Assembly: GCF_024505045.1 (NCBI RefSeq)
Contig: NZ_JANIBM010000007.1
Coordinates: forward strand, 62,001 to 126,000
Reading direction: 5' to 3'
DNA length: 64,000 nt
DNA from: Methylomonas aurea
GTDB taxonomy: Bacteria > Pseudomonadota > Gammaproteobacteria > Methylococcales > Methylomonadaceae
The translations under genes and the position numbers were made by a program. The notes under the pieces were generated by a model. The model did no database searches. It saw only the letters and a list, made by a program, of their open reading frames with translations, and was not told the DNA's origin. Position 1 is the stretch's first letter. The number at the start of each line of letters is the position of its first letter. Positions 26,788-36,223 of this stretch are shown in pieces.

Positions 26788-27264
26788 ATGAATACGCTGA
26801 TTTCGAATCCTGCCCCGGACGCGCCAGGCAAAGCCGCAAACACATTTCTCCGAAGATTGCAGCGCCTGCTGACGCCGCTCGCCGACGTATTGCTGCGCGC
26901 TTGGGTCGGCTACGCGTTCTGGATTTCCGGTTGGCTCAAGTTGAACAGTTGGGACAGCACCTTATATCTGTTCCAATTCGAATATGCGGTGCCGCTGTTA
27001 CCGAGCCCGGCGGCAGCCGTGCTGGCCACAACCATCGAACTGTTGGGGCCGCTGGGTTTGTTTCTGGGCCTGTACGCGCGCTCGGCGGCGGCGTTACTGT
27101 TCGGTTTCAATATCGTCGCGGTGGTGTCTTATCCGGAACTGGGCGCGGCCGGCCTGGAACAACACCGGACTTGGGGTTTGCTGTTACTGGCGCTGATGGC
27201 GCACGGCCCCGGCCGTTGGTCGGTGGATGCCTGGCTGGCGCAGTTGCGGCGCCGGCCGGGTTGA
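26788..27264 (+). CDS. DoxX family membrane protein
   Basis: The ATG at 26788 has GAGGTTAAAG upstream and gives 158 residues, MNTLISNPAPDAPGK onward; the frame is open further upstream over bufC but that is not coding. It has four membrane helices: near 30-50 (LLRAWVGYAFWISGWLKL), 80-100, 105-125 and 130-148, with the DoxX GWLKL motif. DoxX proteins are quinone-linked redox partners in several periplasmic thiol systems and often end DUF2282/DUF692/DUF2063 operons. It probably serves the same modification or redox pathway. Confidence 0.88.
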   Translation: MNTLISNPAPDAPGKAANTFLRRLQRLLTPLADVLLRAWVGYAFWISGWLKLNSWDSTLYLFQFEYAVPLLPSPAAAVLATTIELLGPLGLFLGLYARSAAALLFGFNIVAVVSYPELGAAGLEQHRTWGLLLLALMAHGPGRWSVDAWLAQLRRRPG

Positions 27265-27267
27265 CGC

Positions 27268-27654
27268 ATGTCGCCTTCCAATACCTTATTGCCTCTGCAC
27301 GGCAAAACCGCGCTGGTGATCGACGCGACTTGCGCCGCAGGCGCGGCCGGCGCCAGAGTCATGCTGAATTACCCGGATCGGCGCGATGCTGCGGAGCATC
27401 TGGCGGAACGCATCCGCAACCGCGGCGGCCAGGCCATGGCGTTTCGGGCCGATATTGCTGTTCCGGGAGAACTACGCAGCCTGTGCGACGTGCTGCTGGC
27501 CTATTGGGGCCAACCGGACCTGTTGGTCGGCGCCGGTTCGCACGCCGTAGCGCTATCGGCGGCTTTGGGCTCAACCGATCCGCCGGCACTGGTCCTGAGT
27601 TACGACGCCGTTGCGCCGTTTTTGGCCGCGGCTGGCGGCGCAAGCCAAACCTAA
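27268..27654 (+). pseudogene. Degenerate short-chain dehydrogenase fragment
   Basis: The 128-codon frame begins like an SDR (LHGKTALVIDATCAAGA), but the nucleotide-binding GxxxGxG helix is missing: the sequence jumps from the first strand straight to AGARVMLNYPDRRDAAEHLA. It continues RNRGGQAMAFRADIAVPGEL and LLVGAGSH, then ends before the Ser-Tyr-Lys catalytic region. An internal deletion and loss of the C-terminal half explain this. It starts three bases after the DoxX stop, so it may still be transcribed with the bufferin operon. A divergent functional peptide cannot be excluded. Confidence 0.5.
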
Positions 27655-27732
27655 TCGGAACTTGGCGGCAAAATCCTTATCACTGATCAACGCAATCCGT
27701 CTGCTATTTAATTTCCGGACCAGAAGGCATCC

Positions 27733-28665
27733 ATGAAAAATTACCACTACCCCAAAATCCCGGCCGCCGAAATCACGCCCAAGCACTTATTTCAAGCCCG
27801 CCGCAAATTCATGCAAACGGCGGGCGGCGCGGCGTTGGCGGCGTTGTTACCGCAACCGCTATGGGCGGCGGGCGGCTTCGGCGAGATCAAAAAGTCGGAA
27901 TTCAGTACCTCCGAGGCCTTGACGCCGTTGCAGTCGGTCACCGGTTATAACAATTTTTACGAATTCGGCACCGGCAAGGACGATCCGGCCGCCCGCGCCG
28001 GCAACTTGAAGACCCGGCCCTGGAGCGTCCGCATCGAAGGCGAAGTCAAGAAACCCATAACCTTGGATATCGACCAGATCTTGAAAATAGCGCCGCTGGA
28101 GGAGCGGATTTACCGCCTGCGTTGCGTCGAAGCCTGGTCGATGGTGGTCCCCTGGCTGGGGTTTCCGCTGGCCGAATTGATCAAATGCGCGGAACCGACC
28201 GGCAAGGCCAAATACGTCGAGTTCGTCAGTCTGCACGACCCGCAGCAAATGCCCGGCCAGAAATCGGCGGTATTGGACTGGCCCTACCGCGAAGGCCTGC
28301 GCCTCGACGAAGCCATGCACCCGCTGACGCTACTGACCGTCGGTTTATACGGCGAGGTGCTGCCGCCGCAAAACGGCGCGCCGCTGCGGATCGTGGTGCC
28401 GTGGAAGTACGGTTTCAAGAGCGCCAAATCGATAGTCGCGATCCGCTTCCTGGAACAACAGCCCACCACCAGTTGGATGCAGGCCGGTCCCAGCGAATAC
28501 GGGTTTTACGCCAACGTCAATCCGGAGGTGGACCATCCGCGCTGGAGCCAAGCCAAGGAACGCCGCATCGGCGAATTCCTGAAACGCAAAACCCTGATGT
28601 TCAACGGCTACGCCGAACAGGTCGCGCCGCTATACGCCGGCATGGACTTGGCCCGCTACTTCTGA
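27733..28665 (+). CDS. msrP: Methionine sulfoxide reductase catalytic subunit MsrP
   Basis: This 310-residue periplasmic molybdopterin enzyme (formerly YedY) has a Tat signal [18 protein letters not shown] near 22-40. The molybdenum ligand Cys lies in [15 protein letters not shown] near 131. Other family blocks are [27 protein letters not shown] and [13 protein letters not shown]. It repairs oxidised methionines in periplasmic proteins using electrons from the quinone pool through MsrQ, which begins three bases downstream. Length and order match the msrPQ operon of other bacteria. Confidence 0.95.
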   Translation: MKNYHYPKIPAAEITPKHLFQARRKFMQTAGGAALAALLPQPLWAAGGFGEIKKSEFSTSEALTPLQSVTGYNNFYEFGTGKDDPAARAGNLKTRPWSVRIEGEVKKPITLDIDQILKIAPLEERIYRLRCVEAWSMVVPWLGFPLAELIKCAEPTGKAKYVEFVSLHDPQQMPGQKSAVLDWPYREGLRLDEAMHPLTLLTVGLYGEVLPPQNGAPLRIVVPWKYGFKSAKSIVAIRFLEQQPTTSWMQAGPSEYGFYANVNPEVDHPRWSQAKERRIGEFLKRKTLMFNGYAEQVAPLYAGMDLARYF

Positions 28666-28668
28666 CCT

Positions 28669-29307
28669 ATGGCTAACGTATCGCTAGACGGCAAAGCCCT
28701 GGCCCGTATTAAAATCGCGGCGTTTTGCCTGGCCTTGCTGCCCTTGGGAAAATTGGGCTTCAACGCGTGTCTGGACAATTTGGGCGCCAATCCGATCGAA
28801 AAGATTACCCACGTCACCGGCTTCTGGACCCTGACTTTGCTGATGGTGACATTGGCGGCGACGCCGCTGCGCCGGCTGTCGGGCTGGAGCTGGCCGATCC
28901 GGCTGCGGCGCATGCTAGGCTTGTTCGCGTTCGGCTACGGTAGCCTGCATCTGCTGGCTTATTTGGTACTGGACCAGTTCTTCGATTGGGAGGCCATCGT
29001 GCAGGACATCGCCAAGCGGCCTTATATCACGGTGGGTTTTCCGGCCTTTCTGTTAATGGTTCCGTTGGCGGTGACGTCCACCGATAAGATGCTGCGCCGA
29101 CTGGGCGGCAAAAATTGGCTGCGCTTGCATAGTCTGGTCTACCCTTGCGCAATCGGCGGTGTCGTTCATTATTGGTGGCTGGTGAAAAAAGACTTGAGCA
29201 ATCCGCTTGCCTTCGCCTCGGTTTTGGCGATACTGCTTGGCGTCCGCGTCGCCTACCGGCTCGGCGGACCGCTTTTTCGGCGACCGAAGCCAGCCCGATC
29301 AACCTGA
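28669..29307 (+). CDS. msrQ: Haem-binding quinol oxidase subunit MsrQ
   Basis: This 212-residue membrane protein of the YedZ/ferric-reductase-like family has about six helices. The haem-ligating histidines are in helices reading GSLHLLAYLVLDQF and LRLHSLVYPCAIGGVVHYWW. TSTDKMLRRLGGKNW is a family hallmark loop. It carries electrons from quinones to MsrP. It directly follows msrP. Confidence 0.94.
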   Translation: MANVSLDGKALARIKIAAFCLALLPLGKLGFNACLDNLGANPIEKITHVTGFWTLTLLMVTLAATPLRRLSGWSWPIRLRRMLGLFAFGYGSLHLLAYLVLDQFFDWEAIVQDIAKRPYITVGFPAFLLMVPLAVTSTDKMLRRLGGKNWLRLHSLVYPCAIGGVVHYWWLVKKDLSNPLAFASVLAILLGVRVAYRLGGPLFRRPKPARST

Positions 29308-29326
29308 TTTTCTAACCAGCGCCCCC

Positions 29327-29740
29327 TTGAACCCGATCCGCGATTACCTGTTCGTCTACGGCAGCCTGCGCCGAAAACCGGGAGCTTGCAGCAACCACCC
29401 GCTGCTGGCAGGCTGCGAATGGGTCGGCCCGGCGACGCTGGCTGGCCGACTTTACCGGCTGGACGGCTATCCGGGCGCAGTCGACGCCGGCCGCGGCCGG
29501 GTCCAAGGCGAAGTCTACCGTCTGCGCAACGGCCGGCGCACGCTGGCAGCACTGGACCGCTACGAAGAATGCACGCGGCATTTTCCGCCGCCGCACGAAT
29601 ACCGCCGGGTGCGGCGTCCGGTGCGTTTGGCCGACCGGCGGGTTTTGTCGGCCTGGGTTTACCTATACAATCGCCCGACCGCCGGCTTGCGCGCTATCGC
29701 CGGCGGCGATTATTTTCTCCAACCTCAGGAACAGGCATGA
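29327..29740 (+). CDS. Gamma-glutamylcyclotransferase-like (AIG2/BtrG) protein
   Basis: No ATG fits. The best start is TTG at 29327, giving about 137 residues beginning MNPIRDYLFVYGSLRRKPG. The YGSL motif binds the gamma-glutamyl group and the catalytic Glu is probably in LDRYEECTR near residue 82. The fold and length match small GGCT-like enzymes that release 5-oxoproline from gamma-glutamyl compounds. The stop overlaps the dtd start (ATGA). The exact start is uncertain because no strong ribosome site is seen. Confidence 0.75.
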   Translation: MNPIRDYLFVYGSLRRKPGACSNHPLLAGCEWVGPATLAGRLYRLDGYPGAVDAGRGRVQGEVYRLRNGRRTLAALDRYEECTRHFPPPHEYRRVRRPVRLADRRVLSAWVYLYNRPTAGLRAIAGGDYFLQPQEQA

Positions 29741-30189
29741 TCAGCGTCATCCAACGCGTCACCCAAGCCAAAGTCACGGTCGACGGCATCGATATCGGGG
29801 TTATCGGCTCCGGCATCATGGCGTTATTAGCCGTGGAAAAAGCCGACACCCCTAAGCAAGCCGATCGCCTGCTGGAGCGGATTCTGAATTACCGGATATT
29901 CGCCGATGCCGACGACAAGATGAATCTGAGCTTGCGCGATATTAACGGCGGCCTGCTGTTGGTGCCGCAATTCACGCTGGCCGCCGACACCGATCGCGGC
30001 AATCGCCCCAGCTTTACCATGGCCGCGCCGCCGGAGATGGGCCGGGAATTGTTCGAATACGCCCGGCAACGCGCCGCGGCAATCTACCCCCATTGCCAAT
30101 TCGGCCGCTTCGGCGCCGACATGAAAGTCTCGTTGGTCAACGACGGTCCGGTGACTTTTACCCTGCGTTGTCTGGATAAAGCCCGCTAA
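29737..30189 (+). CDS. dtd: D-aminoacyl-tRNA deacylase
   Basis: This 150-residue protein starts at the ATG overlapping the previous stop: MISVIQRVTQAKVTVDG. The family signatures are present: LLVPQFTLAADTDRGNRPSF, containing the SQF/PQFTL active-site strand, and NDGPVTFTL with the cross-subunit Gly-cisPro. It removes D-amino acids and glycine from mischarged tRNA. The length is typical (about 145). The upstream open frame over the cyclotransferase gene is not coding. Confidence 0.95.
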   Translation: MISVIQRVTQAKVTVDGIDIGVIGSGIMALLAVEKADTPKQADRLLERILNYRIFADADDKMNLSLRDINGGLLLVPQFTLAADTDRGNRPSFTMAAPPEMGRELFEYARQRAAAIYPHCQFGRFGADMKVSLVNDGPVTFTLRCLDKAR

Positions 30190-30385
30190 ACGCCGACCGC
30201 CTTGGCCGAAGTCGCAACCGCCTCGGCGGCGTCCTAACGCCGAACCAATCTACTGCTAGCGAAATACCGTTCGCTCCCGAAACGGTACTTCAAAATGAAC
30301 TATGTTAAATAACGCAATTTAATTTGCAGCGTAACCCGCTTGCTACTAAAATCGCGCCACCCTAATCAACCATAGAGATATGCTT

Positions 30386-30949
30386 ATGAAGAATCGTCAT
30401 TTATTGCTGGCCATCGTGTTACCTGCTTTGTTTGCCCTCAGCGGCTGCGAATCGGCGAAACCGGTCGACGAGACCAATGCGGAACCGGCAGTAGTGGCGC
30501 CGGCTGCCGTCGCACCGGCTCCGGTCCCGGCCGTAGAAAGCGCGCCGGCAGTAAGTCCCGAACATTGCGCCAAACACAAAGCCGATGCGATGCACGACTG
30601 CGAAGCGCATTGCAAGAAAAGTAAAGGCAAGAAAGATAAGGCCTGCCTGAAACACTGCGCCGACAAAGCCTTGGCCGACCACGATTGCGCGAAACATTGC
30701 GCCGACCATCCGCACGCCAAAGACGCGGTCTGCGCCAAACATTGCGCGGGCGATGCCAACGCCAAACCTCACGAATGCGGCAGCGAGCACTGTGCGCACC
30801 ACGAAGCCGACGCGGCCAAACATTGCGACGCCGGCCACTGCTCCCACCACAAAGGCGCAGCCGCCCATCAATGCGGCGCCGAACATTGCCATAAGCACGG
30901 CGGCAACATGGCAGACTGCTGCGGCAGCGGCCATAAATGCGAGAAGTAA
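30386..30949 (+). CDS. Cys/His-rich metal-binding lipoprotein
   Basis: A start at 30380 or 30386 gives 187-189 residues. The lipobox LSGC places the mature N-terminus at Cys21-23. A Pro/Ala-rich linker (VVAPAAVAPAPVPAV) follows, then about 125 residues dominated by repeats of the form CAKHCADH, CEAHCKK, CLKHCADK, HCSHHKG and HCHKHGG. I count about 18 Cys and 23 His after the linker. No known fold is evident; this is a metal-chelating tail held at the membrane, most likely for copper, zinc or nickel. It is monocistronic and ends at a strong terminator. The nearby bufferin operon suggests copper. Confidence 0.75.
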   Translation: MKNRHLLLAIVLPALFALSGCESAKPVDETNAEPAVVAPAAVAPAPVPAVESAPAVSPEHCAKHKADAMHDCEAHCKKSKGKKDKACLKHCADKALADHDCAKHCADHPHAKDAVCAKHCAGDANAKPHECGSEHCAHHEADAAKHCDAGHCSHHKGAAAHQCGAEHCHKHGGNMADCCGSGHKCEK

Positions 30950-31007
30950 TTTAACGCCCGAAAACGGCGACGCTTATCCCATCGGGTAAGCATTGCCGCA
31001 ATAAGCG

Positions 31008-31046
31008 AAACGGCCCGGCGCGATGCGTTCGGGCCGTTTGTTTTTT
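31008..31046. terminator. Rho-independent terminator
   Basis: AAACGGCCCG (31008-31017) pairs with CGGGCCGTTT (31030-31039), followed by G and six Ts. It ends the lipoprotein gene and, read on the other strand, sits just past the stop of the CBS gene (which has AAA before the stem), so it may serve both convergent genes. Confidence 0.85.
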
Positions 31047-31050
31047 CGGC

Positions 31051-31446
31051 TCAGCGAATAGCCAGCAAGGCGCGCAACACGTCTATCCGGCTGATCATGC
31101 CCGCCAGTTCGCCGTTCTGCATGACCGGGAAACTGCGGGTAGCCGATTCTTGAAACTTGGCTGCGACGTCGACCAAACTGTCGTCGCCGTTGACCAGTTG
31201 CGGGTCCTTGTTCATATATTCGCCGACCGTACCTTCCAAGGTCTGGTTGTAGGCCGAGCCGACGAACACTTTCATGCCTTCTTTTTCGGAAAACACGCCG
31301 ACCAATTTGCCGCGCTCGTCCACCACCGGCAAACTGGTGACTTTATGGTCCAATAATTTTTTAACGGCCTGAGTAATCTGGGTATCGGGAGTGACGGTAA
31401 TCATTTTGGCCGACATGTAATCGGCCACCGCAATTTTGGCTAACAT
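31051..31446 (-). CDS. Two-CBS-domain protein
   Basis: This 131-residue protein consists of tandem CBS domains: residues about 6-60 (YMSAKMITVTPDTQITQAVK, VVDERGKLVGVFSEKEG) and about 75-131 (MNKDPQLVNGDDSLVDVAAK, VMQNGELAGMISRIDVLRAL). CBS pairs bind adenosine nucleotides and regulate other proteins. It stands alone, convergent with the lipoprotein gene and divergent from the chemoreceptor gene. Confidence 0.9.
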   Translation of the reverse strand: MLAKIAVADYMSAKMITVTPDTQITQAVKKLLDHKVTSLPVVDERGKLVGVFSEKEGMKVFVGSAYNQTLEGTVGEYMNKDPQLVNGDDSLVDVAAKFQESATRSFPVMQNGELAGMISRIDVLRALLAIR

Positions 31447-31680
31447 GGTAAACCTCCTGCGCTTATTATTGTTGTCGGCACAACACCCCAGCTCGGGCTT
31501 GGCACGCCGGAACCGGTTTCTGTACCGTAACAGCGATTATTATCAATATTCGGCCGGGTATCCAGCTTTATTATGTGCCGCCGGCACCACGGACAACCCA
31601 CCAGCCAAATCCGCATGCCGGCTGGCAGCGCGGGCATTAACGGCTAAGCTTGTTGCAGGCAATTCCGACCAGAGACGACC

Positions 31681-33720
31681 ATGGCAATGCACGATCAAGG
31701 ACTTTCCGCGACAAGCGGCGAATTCTCGCTACGCAGATTGTTAATAACGCTGACTGCGACAGTTGCTGCGCTGCTGATCATCGGCAACGTCATCGTTTGG
31801 CTTACTCACGATCGGCTGGTTGCCGCGGAGAACGATAAGGCCCGCCTGACCGAAGCCACGCTGGCGTTCAAGAACGGCCGCTACCACGTGGTACAGATTC
31901 AACAATTTCTTACCGATGCCGCCGCAGTCGGCGAAAACGATTACAGCGAAGCGCTGGAGGAAAAAACCGCCGCGCATGGGGAGATGGCGCGTTTGATGCG
32001 AATATTGCCGGAATTTCAAACGGACATTGTGGCCGCCGACCATGCCGTGGACGAGTTGTACAGCGTCGGCAAACACATGGCCGACGCCTATTTCCGCGAC
32101 GGCCGCGATGCCGGCAATACCATCATGAAAGCGCCCCAGACCGGCTTCGATGCTGCTTCGGCGGCACTGGCCGAAACCCTGGACAACCTGTCCGGGCGCC
32201 TGGAACAGCAGGTCAAGGCCGCAACGGCCCGGCAAAACCGGATATCCGCTCAGATGTTCGGCGTTAGCGCCGGCGTAGCCGGTTTGGCGTTGCTGTTGAT
32301 CGTCTGCGCCAATATCTGGCTGAAGAGAAAATTGCTGGCGGTGCTGGGCGGAGAACCGGTATATGCCTCGAAAATGGCTAGTAAGATCGCCAAAGGCCAG
32401 CTGGATGTGGAGATTGAGGTCGTAAACGGCGACACGGCGAGCCTGCTGGCGATCATGAAAAACATGGGCAGCGAACTGTCCAGGCACATGCGCCAAATCA
32501 GCACGGTCAGCAAACAAATCGGCCAATCCTCATACCAGATCGCGAATATCTCCGGCGGCATTTCCAACGCCAACCGTTCCGAGCAATCGCGTTCTTCCGA
32601 AGTCCGCCAAGCCGTGCAGCAGTTGCGCCAGGCCTCGGAAGAAGTCGACCGCTTTACCGACACGATTCGGGAACGCACCCAGGAAACGCATAACACCGCT
32701 CAGCAAGGCATCCTGGCCGTGCAAGAAAATCTGGAGGAAATGCGGCGCGTGGTCCAGGAAGTGGAAAGCGCCGAAGCTAAAACCAACGCCCTACGCGAAG
32801 CCAACCGCCAAATCCAGGACATCACCACGACGATACGCAACATCACCGAACAAACCAATCTGCTGGCATTGAATGCGGCAATCGAAGCGGCCCGAGCCGG
32901 CGAATACGGCCGCGGTTTCGCAGTAGTCGCCGACGAAGTGCGCAAACTGGCGCAAAACGCCTCGGGCGCCACCGCGGAAATCGGCAGCATCATTGCCGAA
33001 CTGACCAAGATCATCGAACAAAATACGCTGGCGATGGGCTCGATAATCCATCTCACCAAGCAAGGCATGGAAAAGGCCGAGACCACCAGCGTCGTGATCG
33101 ATCGAATCGTCGGTCAAGTCGAGGAAAACGCCCGCACCGCCCAACAAATCTCGAATGCCACCGAAGCGCAACTGGACAACGTCGGCCAGTTGCAAACCCG
33201 GGTCGAGGCGCTGTTCGAAGCCCTGGGCCAGAACGAATCCAAGGTCCACATCACTCGCACCATCAGCGACGACCTATACCAAGTCACCGAAAAAATGCGC
33301 GAGATGCTCGAGCACTTTAACTTCGACGAACGCCGGGTGGCTAAACCGCTACCGAACGAACACCGCAAGTACCCGCGTACCGCTCACTACTTGCTGGCCC
33401 ATGTCGAAAGCGGCAATTGCACCTTGGACGGCGTCACGGCCGATTTCAGTATGAGTGGCGCCTGCCTGCGCCTACCGCTGCCGCTACCGAATCGGGTCAA
33501 CGACCACATCGACCTGCGGATTCGGATTCCTTACGGCAATATCGAAGAATACGAGGCGCAAACGCCGCTGGACCTGGATTGCAAGATCGTCTGGTACAAG
33601 AAAATCGACGGCGAGCACCATTACGGCGTCAAATTCGCCGAATTCCCGTCGCCGGAGACTACCCGCGGCTTACAAGCCTGCTTCGATTATTTCAACCATG
33701 CCGCGACCTACGAGAGCTGA
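31681..33720 (+). CDS. Methyl-accepting chemotaxis protein with C-terminal PilZ domain
   Basis: This 679-residue receptor has a first membrane helix near 20-41 ([22 protein letters not shown] split), a periplasmic helical sensor of about 150 residues, a second membrane helix near 196-218, a HAMP-like linker, and a cytoplasmic signalling domain near 290-530. The hairpin tip is [19 protein letters not shown] plus [15 protein letters not shown]. Residues about 565-675 form a PilZ domain with the c-di-GMP motifs RKYPR and DFSMSG. A receptor carrying its own PilZ domain couples chemotaxis signalling to c-di-GMP. No cheA/cheW genes lie nearby. Confidence 0.92.
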   Translation: MAMHDQGLSATSGEFSLRRLLITLTATVAALLIIGNVIVWLTHDRLVAAENDKARLTEATLAFKNGRYHVVQIQQFLTDAAAVGENDYSEALEEKTAAHGEMARLMRILPEFQTDIVAADHAVDELYSVGKHMADAYFRDGRDAGNTIMKAPQTGFDAASAALAETLDNLSGRLEQQVKAATARQNRISAQMFGVSAGVAGLALLLIVCANIWLKRKLLAVLGGEPVYASKMASKIAKGQLDVEIEVVNGDTASLLAIMKNMGSELSRHMRQISTVSKQIGQSSYQIANISGGISNANRSEQSRSSEVRQAVQQLRQASEEVDRFTDTIRERTQETHNTAQQGILAVQENLEEMRRVVQEVESAEAKTNALREANRQIQDITTTIRNITEQTNLLALNAAIEAARAGEYGRGFAVVADEVRKLAQNASGATAEIGSIIAELTKIIEQNTLAMGSIIHLTKQGMEKAETTSVVIDRIVGQVEENARTAQQISNATEAQLDNVGQLQTRVEALFEALGQNESKVHITRTISDDLYQVTEKMREMLEHFNFDERRVAKPLPNEHRKYPRTAHYLLAHVESGNCTLDGVTADFSMSGACLRLPLPLPNRVNDHIDLRIRIPYGNIEEYEAQTPLDLDCKIVWYKKIDGEHHYGVKFAEFPSPETTRGLQACFDYFNHAATYES

Positions 33721-34873
33721 GCGGTTCCGGCCGCTGACCGGCGCCGCGCTGACTTGCCTGCTGGCGTTGAACGCGGCAACGGCCAAGGATTGGTATGTCG
33801 GGCCGCAACGGACGCTGAAGCTGCCCAGCCAAGCCGCCCGATTGGCGCGGGACGGCGACACGGTTTACATCGATGCCGCAATCTACTCCGGCGATGTCGC
33901 GGTGTGGCCGCAGCACCGTCTGAGCCTGCGCGGTAGCGGCGGCTTGGCGCGACTGCACGCCAACGGCCTCAGCGCCGAAGGCAAGGCGATTTGGGTCGTT
34001 AAAGGCAACCAGGTCGAAATCGAGAACATCGAATTCACCGGCGCCGAAGCGGCGGCGTTAAACGGCGCCGGCATCCGCTACGAAGGCCGCTCGTTAACCC
34101 TCCGCCACTGCCATGTCCACCATAACCAGATGGGGTTGCTGACCGGTGCCGATCCGCAGCGGGAGATTCTGATCGAGGGTTCCGAATTCAACGACAATAC
34201 CGTCGATTACCGTTTGCACGGCAAGTTGGGCCACAACGTCTACATCGGCAACATCAAGCGCTTCACGCTGCGTAACAGCTACATTCACGACGCCGAGACC
34301 GGCCATAACGTCAAATCCCGCGCCATGTTCAATGTCCTGCTCTACAACCGGATCGGCGACGAGACGCGGGCTTCGAGCTACTTGGTGGACTTGCCGGACG
34401 CCGGCGAAAGTTATCTGATCGGCAACCAACTGTACCAGGCGGCCGACAGCGAGAATCCGGCGATGGTATCTTTCGCCGCAGAACATAACCAGAACCAACC
34501 ATACGCCCTGTATCTGGTGAACAACACGCTGGTCAACGCCAAGACCGGCAGTTATTTCCTGCATAACCACAACGTCGCCGCTGCAGTGCTGATCAACAAT
34601 CTGCTGCTCGGCCAAGCCGCGACTATCCTGGGCCCGTTTCGCGAAGCGCATAACGTCCGGGCGGAGCGAGAGCTGTTCGCCGATGCCGGCCGTTTCGATT
34701 ACCGTTTGCAGGCCGGAGCCGGAGCGATCGACCAAGGCGTTGCACCTGGCCTCTCCGCAAGCGGCGTGGCCTTGGCGGCCGAATTCGAATACCGCCATCC
34801 GTTGGGATTGAAAGTTCGGCCGAGCAACGGCCCGGTCGATGCCGGCGCCTACGAGTTTGATGGCAAGCGCTAA
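33698..34873 (+). CDS. Exported right-handed beta-helix protein
   Basis: The ATG at 33698 lies inside the end of the chemoreceptor gene (23-base overlap) and gives 391 residues beginning [13 protein letters not shown], with a signal peptide to about residue 30 ([15 protein letters not shown]). The body shows the repeating pattern of parallel beta-helix proteins: [52 protein letters not shown]. The C-terminal [12 protein letters not shown] is common in this group. These are usually polysaccharide lyases, epimerases or binding proteins of the cell surface; the substrate cannot be told. Confidence 0.82.
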   Translation: MPRPTRAERFRPLTGAALTCLLALNAATAKDWYVGPQRTLKLPSQAARLARDGDTVYIDAAIYSGDVAVWPQHRLSLRGSGGLARLHANGLSAEGKAIWVVKGNQVEIENIEFTGAEAAALNGAGIRYEGRSLTLRHCHVHHNQMGLLTGADPQREILIEGSEFNDNTVDYRLHGKLGHNVYIGNIKRFTLRNSYIHDAETGHNVKSRAMFNVLLYNRIGDETRASSYLVDLPDAGESYLIGNQLYQAADSENPAMVSFAAEHNQNQPYALYLVNNTLVNAKTGSYFLHNHNVAAAVLINNLLLGQAATILGPFREAHNVRAERELFADAGRFDYRLQAGAGAIDQGVAPGLSASGVALAAEFEYRHPLGLKVRPSNGPVDAGAYEFDGKR

Positions 34874-34945
34874 AGCCTTTTAAATTGCGCGGTTTTTCGG
34901 CACAATCGCCCTACTTCGCCTCATTGACGCCGACGGGTAACCGCT

Positions 34946-35212
34946 ATGCCGCAAACACGCCGCTTCCCAAAATTAGCCCAAACCGCACTCAGCCTCGCGT
35001 TGCTGCTCGGCCTACCGGCCTTGGCGCCGGCCGCCGAAACCCAGACCAAAACCGGCTACGAAGTCGACGGAAGAACCTCGGCATCGGTACTGGCCGCCAA
35101 GCGCGCCCATACCCCGGTAAGTAGCGAAGAGACCGGTTTGGCGGTGTACTCCGCCGTTTTTGCGATCGGTTTGATCATCTTTTTCGCGCAATTGTTGAAC
35201 GGAAAAAAATAA
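34946..35212 (+). CDS. Small exported membrane-anchored protein, unknown
   Basis: An 88-residue protein with a signal peptide (TALSLALLLGLPALAPAAET, residues 13-32), a hydrophilic middle and a C-terminal membrane helix LAVYSAVFAIGLIIFFAQLL near 65-84. Few residues remain on the far side. No family is recognised. Confidence 0.6.
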   Translation: MPQTRRFPKLAQTALSLALLLGLPALAPAAETQTKTGYEVDGRTSASVLAAKRAHTPVSSEETGLAVYSAVFAIGLIIFFAQLLNGKK

Positions 35213-35227
35213 ACTCTATCGGTCGCG

Positions 35228-36223
35228 TCAAAACCGGTTGGCGGCGGCTTGCAATTCGGCGCGTTGTAAGCTGTGGTCGATCCAAGCGTTTATGTCGCGC
35301 CAGATCACCGGCGCCTGCAGGTCGCGCAGCAACATGTGATACCCGTTCTGGTAATAAGCCACGGTTTTGTTGTCCGGCCGGCCGGACAACATCGCTTCGA
35401 CAAACAGATTGGTCGGTTCCGGCGGGACGATCTGGTCTTTTCGCCCGTATAACAGCAAGGTCTCATCGTCAAGCTTTTCCGCCGCCCCCAAAGCGTTATC
35501 CATCAAATTGGTCAGGCCGTAGATTGCGTCGACCCGGGTTTCTTTGATCACCAACGGATCGCGCCCCAGCGCCCGCAACATCTCGATATTGTCCGACGGC
35601 ATGATCTTCAGGCCTTTGCCGGTCAAGGTCATCCACGGTACGGTATGGTAGAGCGTCCACAGCAGCGAGGTCTGGTACCAGGGCATGGTATCCCGGCCCC
35701 AGACGGCAGGCGCCGCCAGGATCAGGCCGGCCACCGCCGGTTTGTCCTGCCGGGTCATCGCGTTGACGACGACCGCACCGCCCATGCTTTCGCCCAACAG
35801 ATAAACCGGCACACCCGGATGCCGGGCCTGTACCAGCCGGGTAAATTGGCCGAGGTCGTCGGCATAGGTGTCGTCGCCGGCCCAGCGTCCGGGCGTCCGG
35901 CTTTCGCCGAACCCGCGCTGGTCGTAGGCATAACTGGCGACCTGCTGCTGCTGTAGATATTCCGCGGTGGCCGCGAAGAAGCGCCGATAATCGTTGAAAC
36001 CGTGCACAGCAATGACGATTGCTTTGGGCTGGGCGGCCGGCCAGACGCTGACCCCCAGCGTCTCGCCGTCGGCGGTGACAAAGCGGCTATCGTCCAGACG
36101 AGCCGCCCCGGCGACAGGCAGCGGCGCCACCACGGCAGGCGCGCAGCCGCTGGCGACCAAAATCAGAAATAGCGCCGGCAACCAGCAGCGCACCGAACCG
36201 GACAAGCGTAAAACCACAGACAT
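35228..36223 (-). CDS. Lysophospholipase-like alpha/beta hydrolase lipoprotein
   Basis: This 331-residue protein has a lipoprotein signal with lipobox VASGC near residue 26. It is a serine hydrolase of the monoacylglycerol lipase/PldB type: VIAVHGFNDYRRFF, the nucleophile elbow GESMGG, LYGRKDQIVPP with the acid residue, and NGYHMLLRD with the His. It should act at the outer membrane or in the periplasm on lipids. Confidence 0.85.
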   Translation of the reverse strand: MSVVLRLSGSVRCWLPALFLILVASGCAPAVVAPLPVAGAARLDDSRFVTADGETLGVSVWPAAQPKAIVIAVHGFNDYRRFFAATAEYLQQQQVASYAYDQRGFGESRTPGRWAGDDTYADDLGQFTRLVQARHPGVPVYLLGESMGGAVVVNAMTRQDKPAVAGLILAAPAVWGRDTMPWYQTSLLWTLYHTVPWMTLTGKGLKIMPSDNIEMLRALGRDPLVIKETRVDAIYGLTNLMDNALGAAEKLDDETLLLYGRKDQIVPPEPTNLFVEAMLSGRPDNKTVAYYQNGYHMLLRDLQAPVIWRDINAWIDHSLQRAELQAAANRF

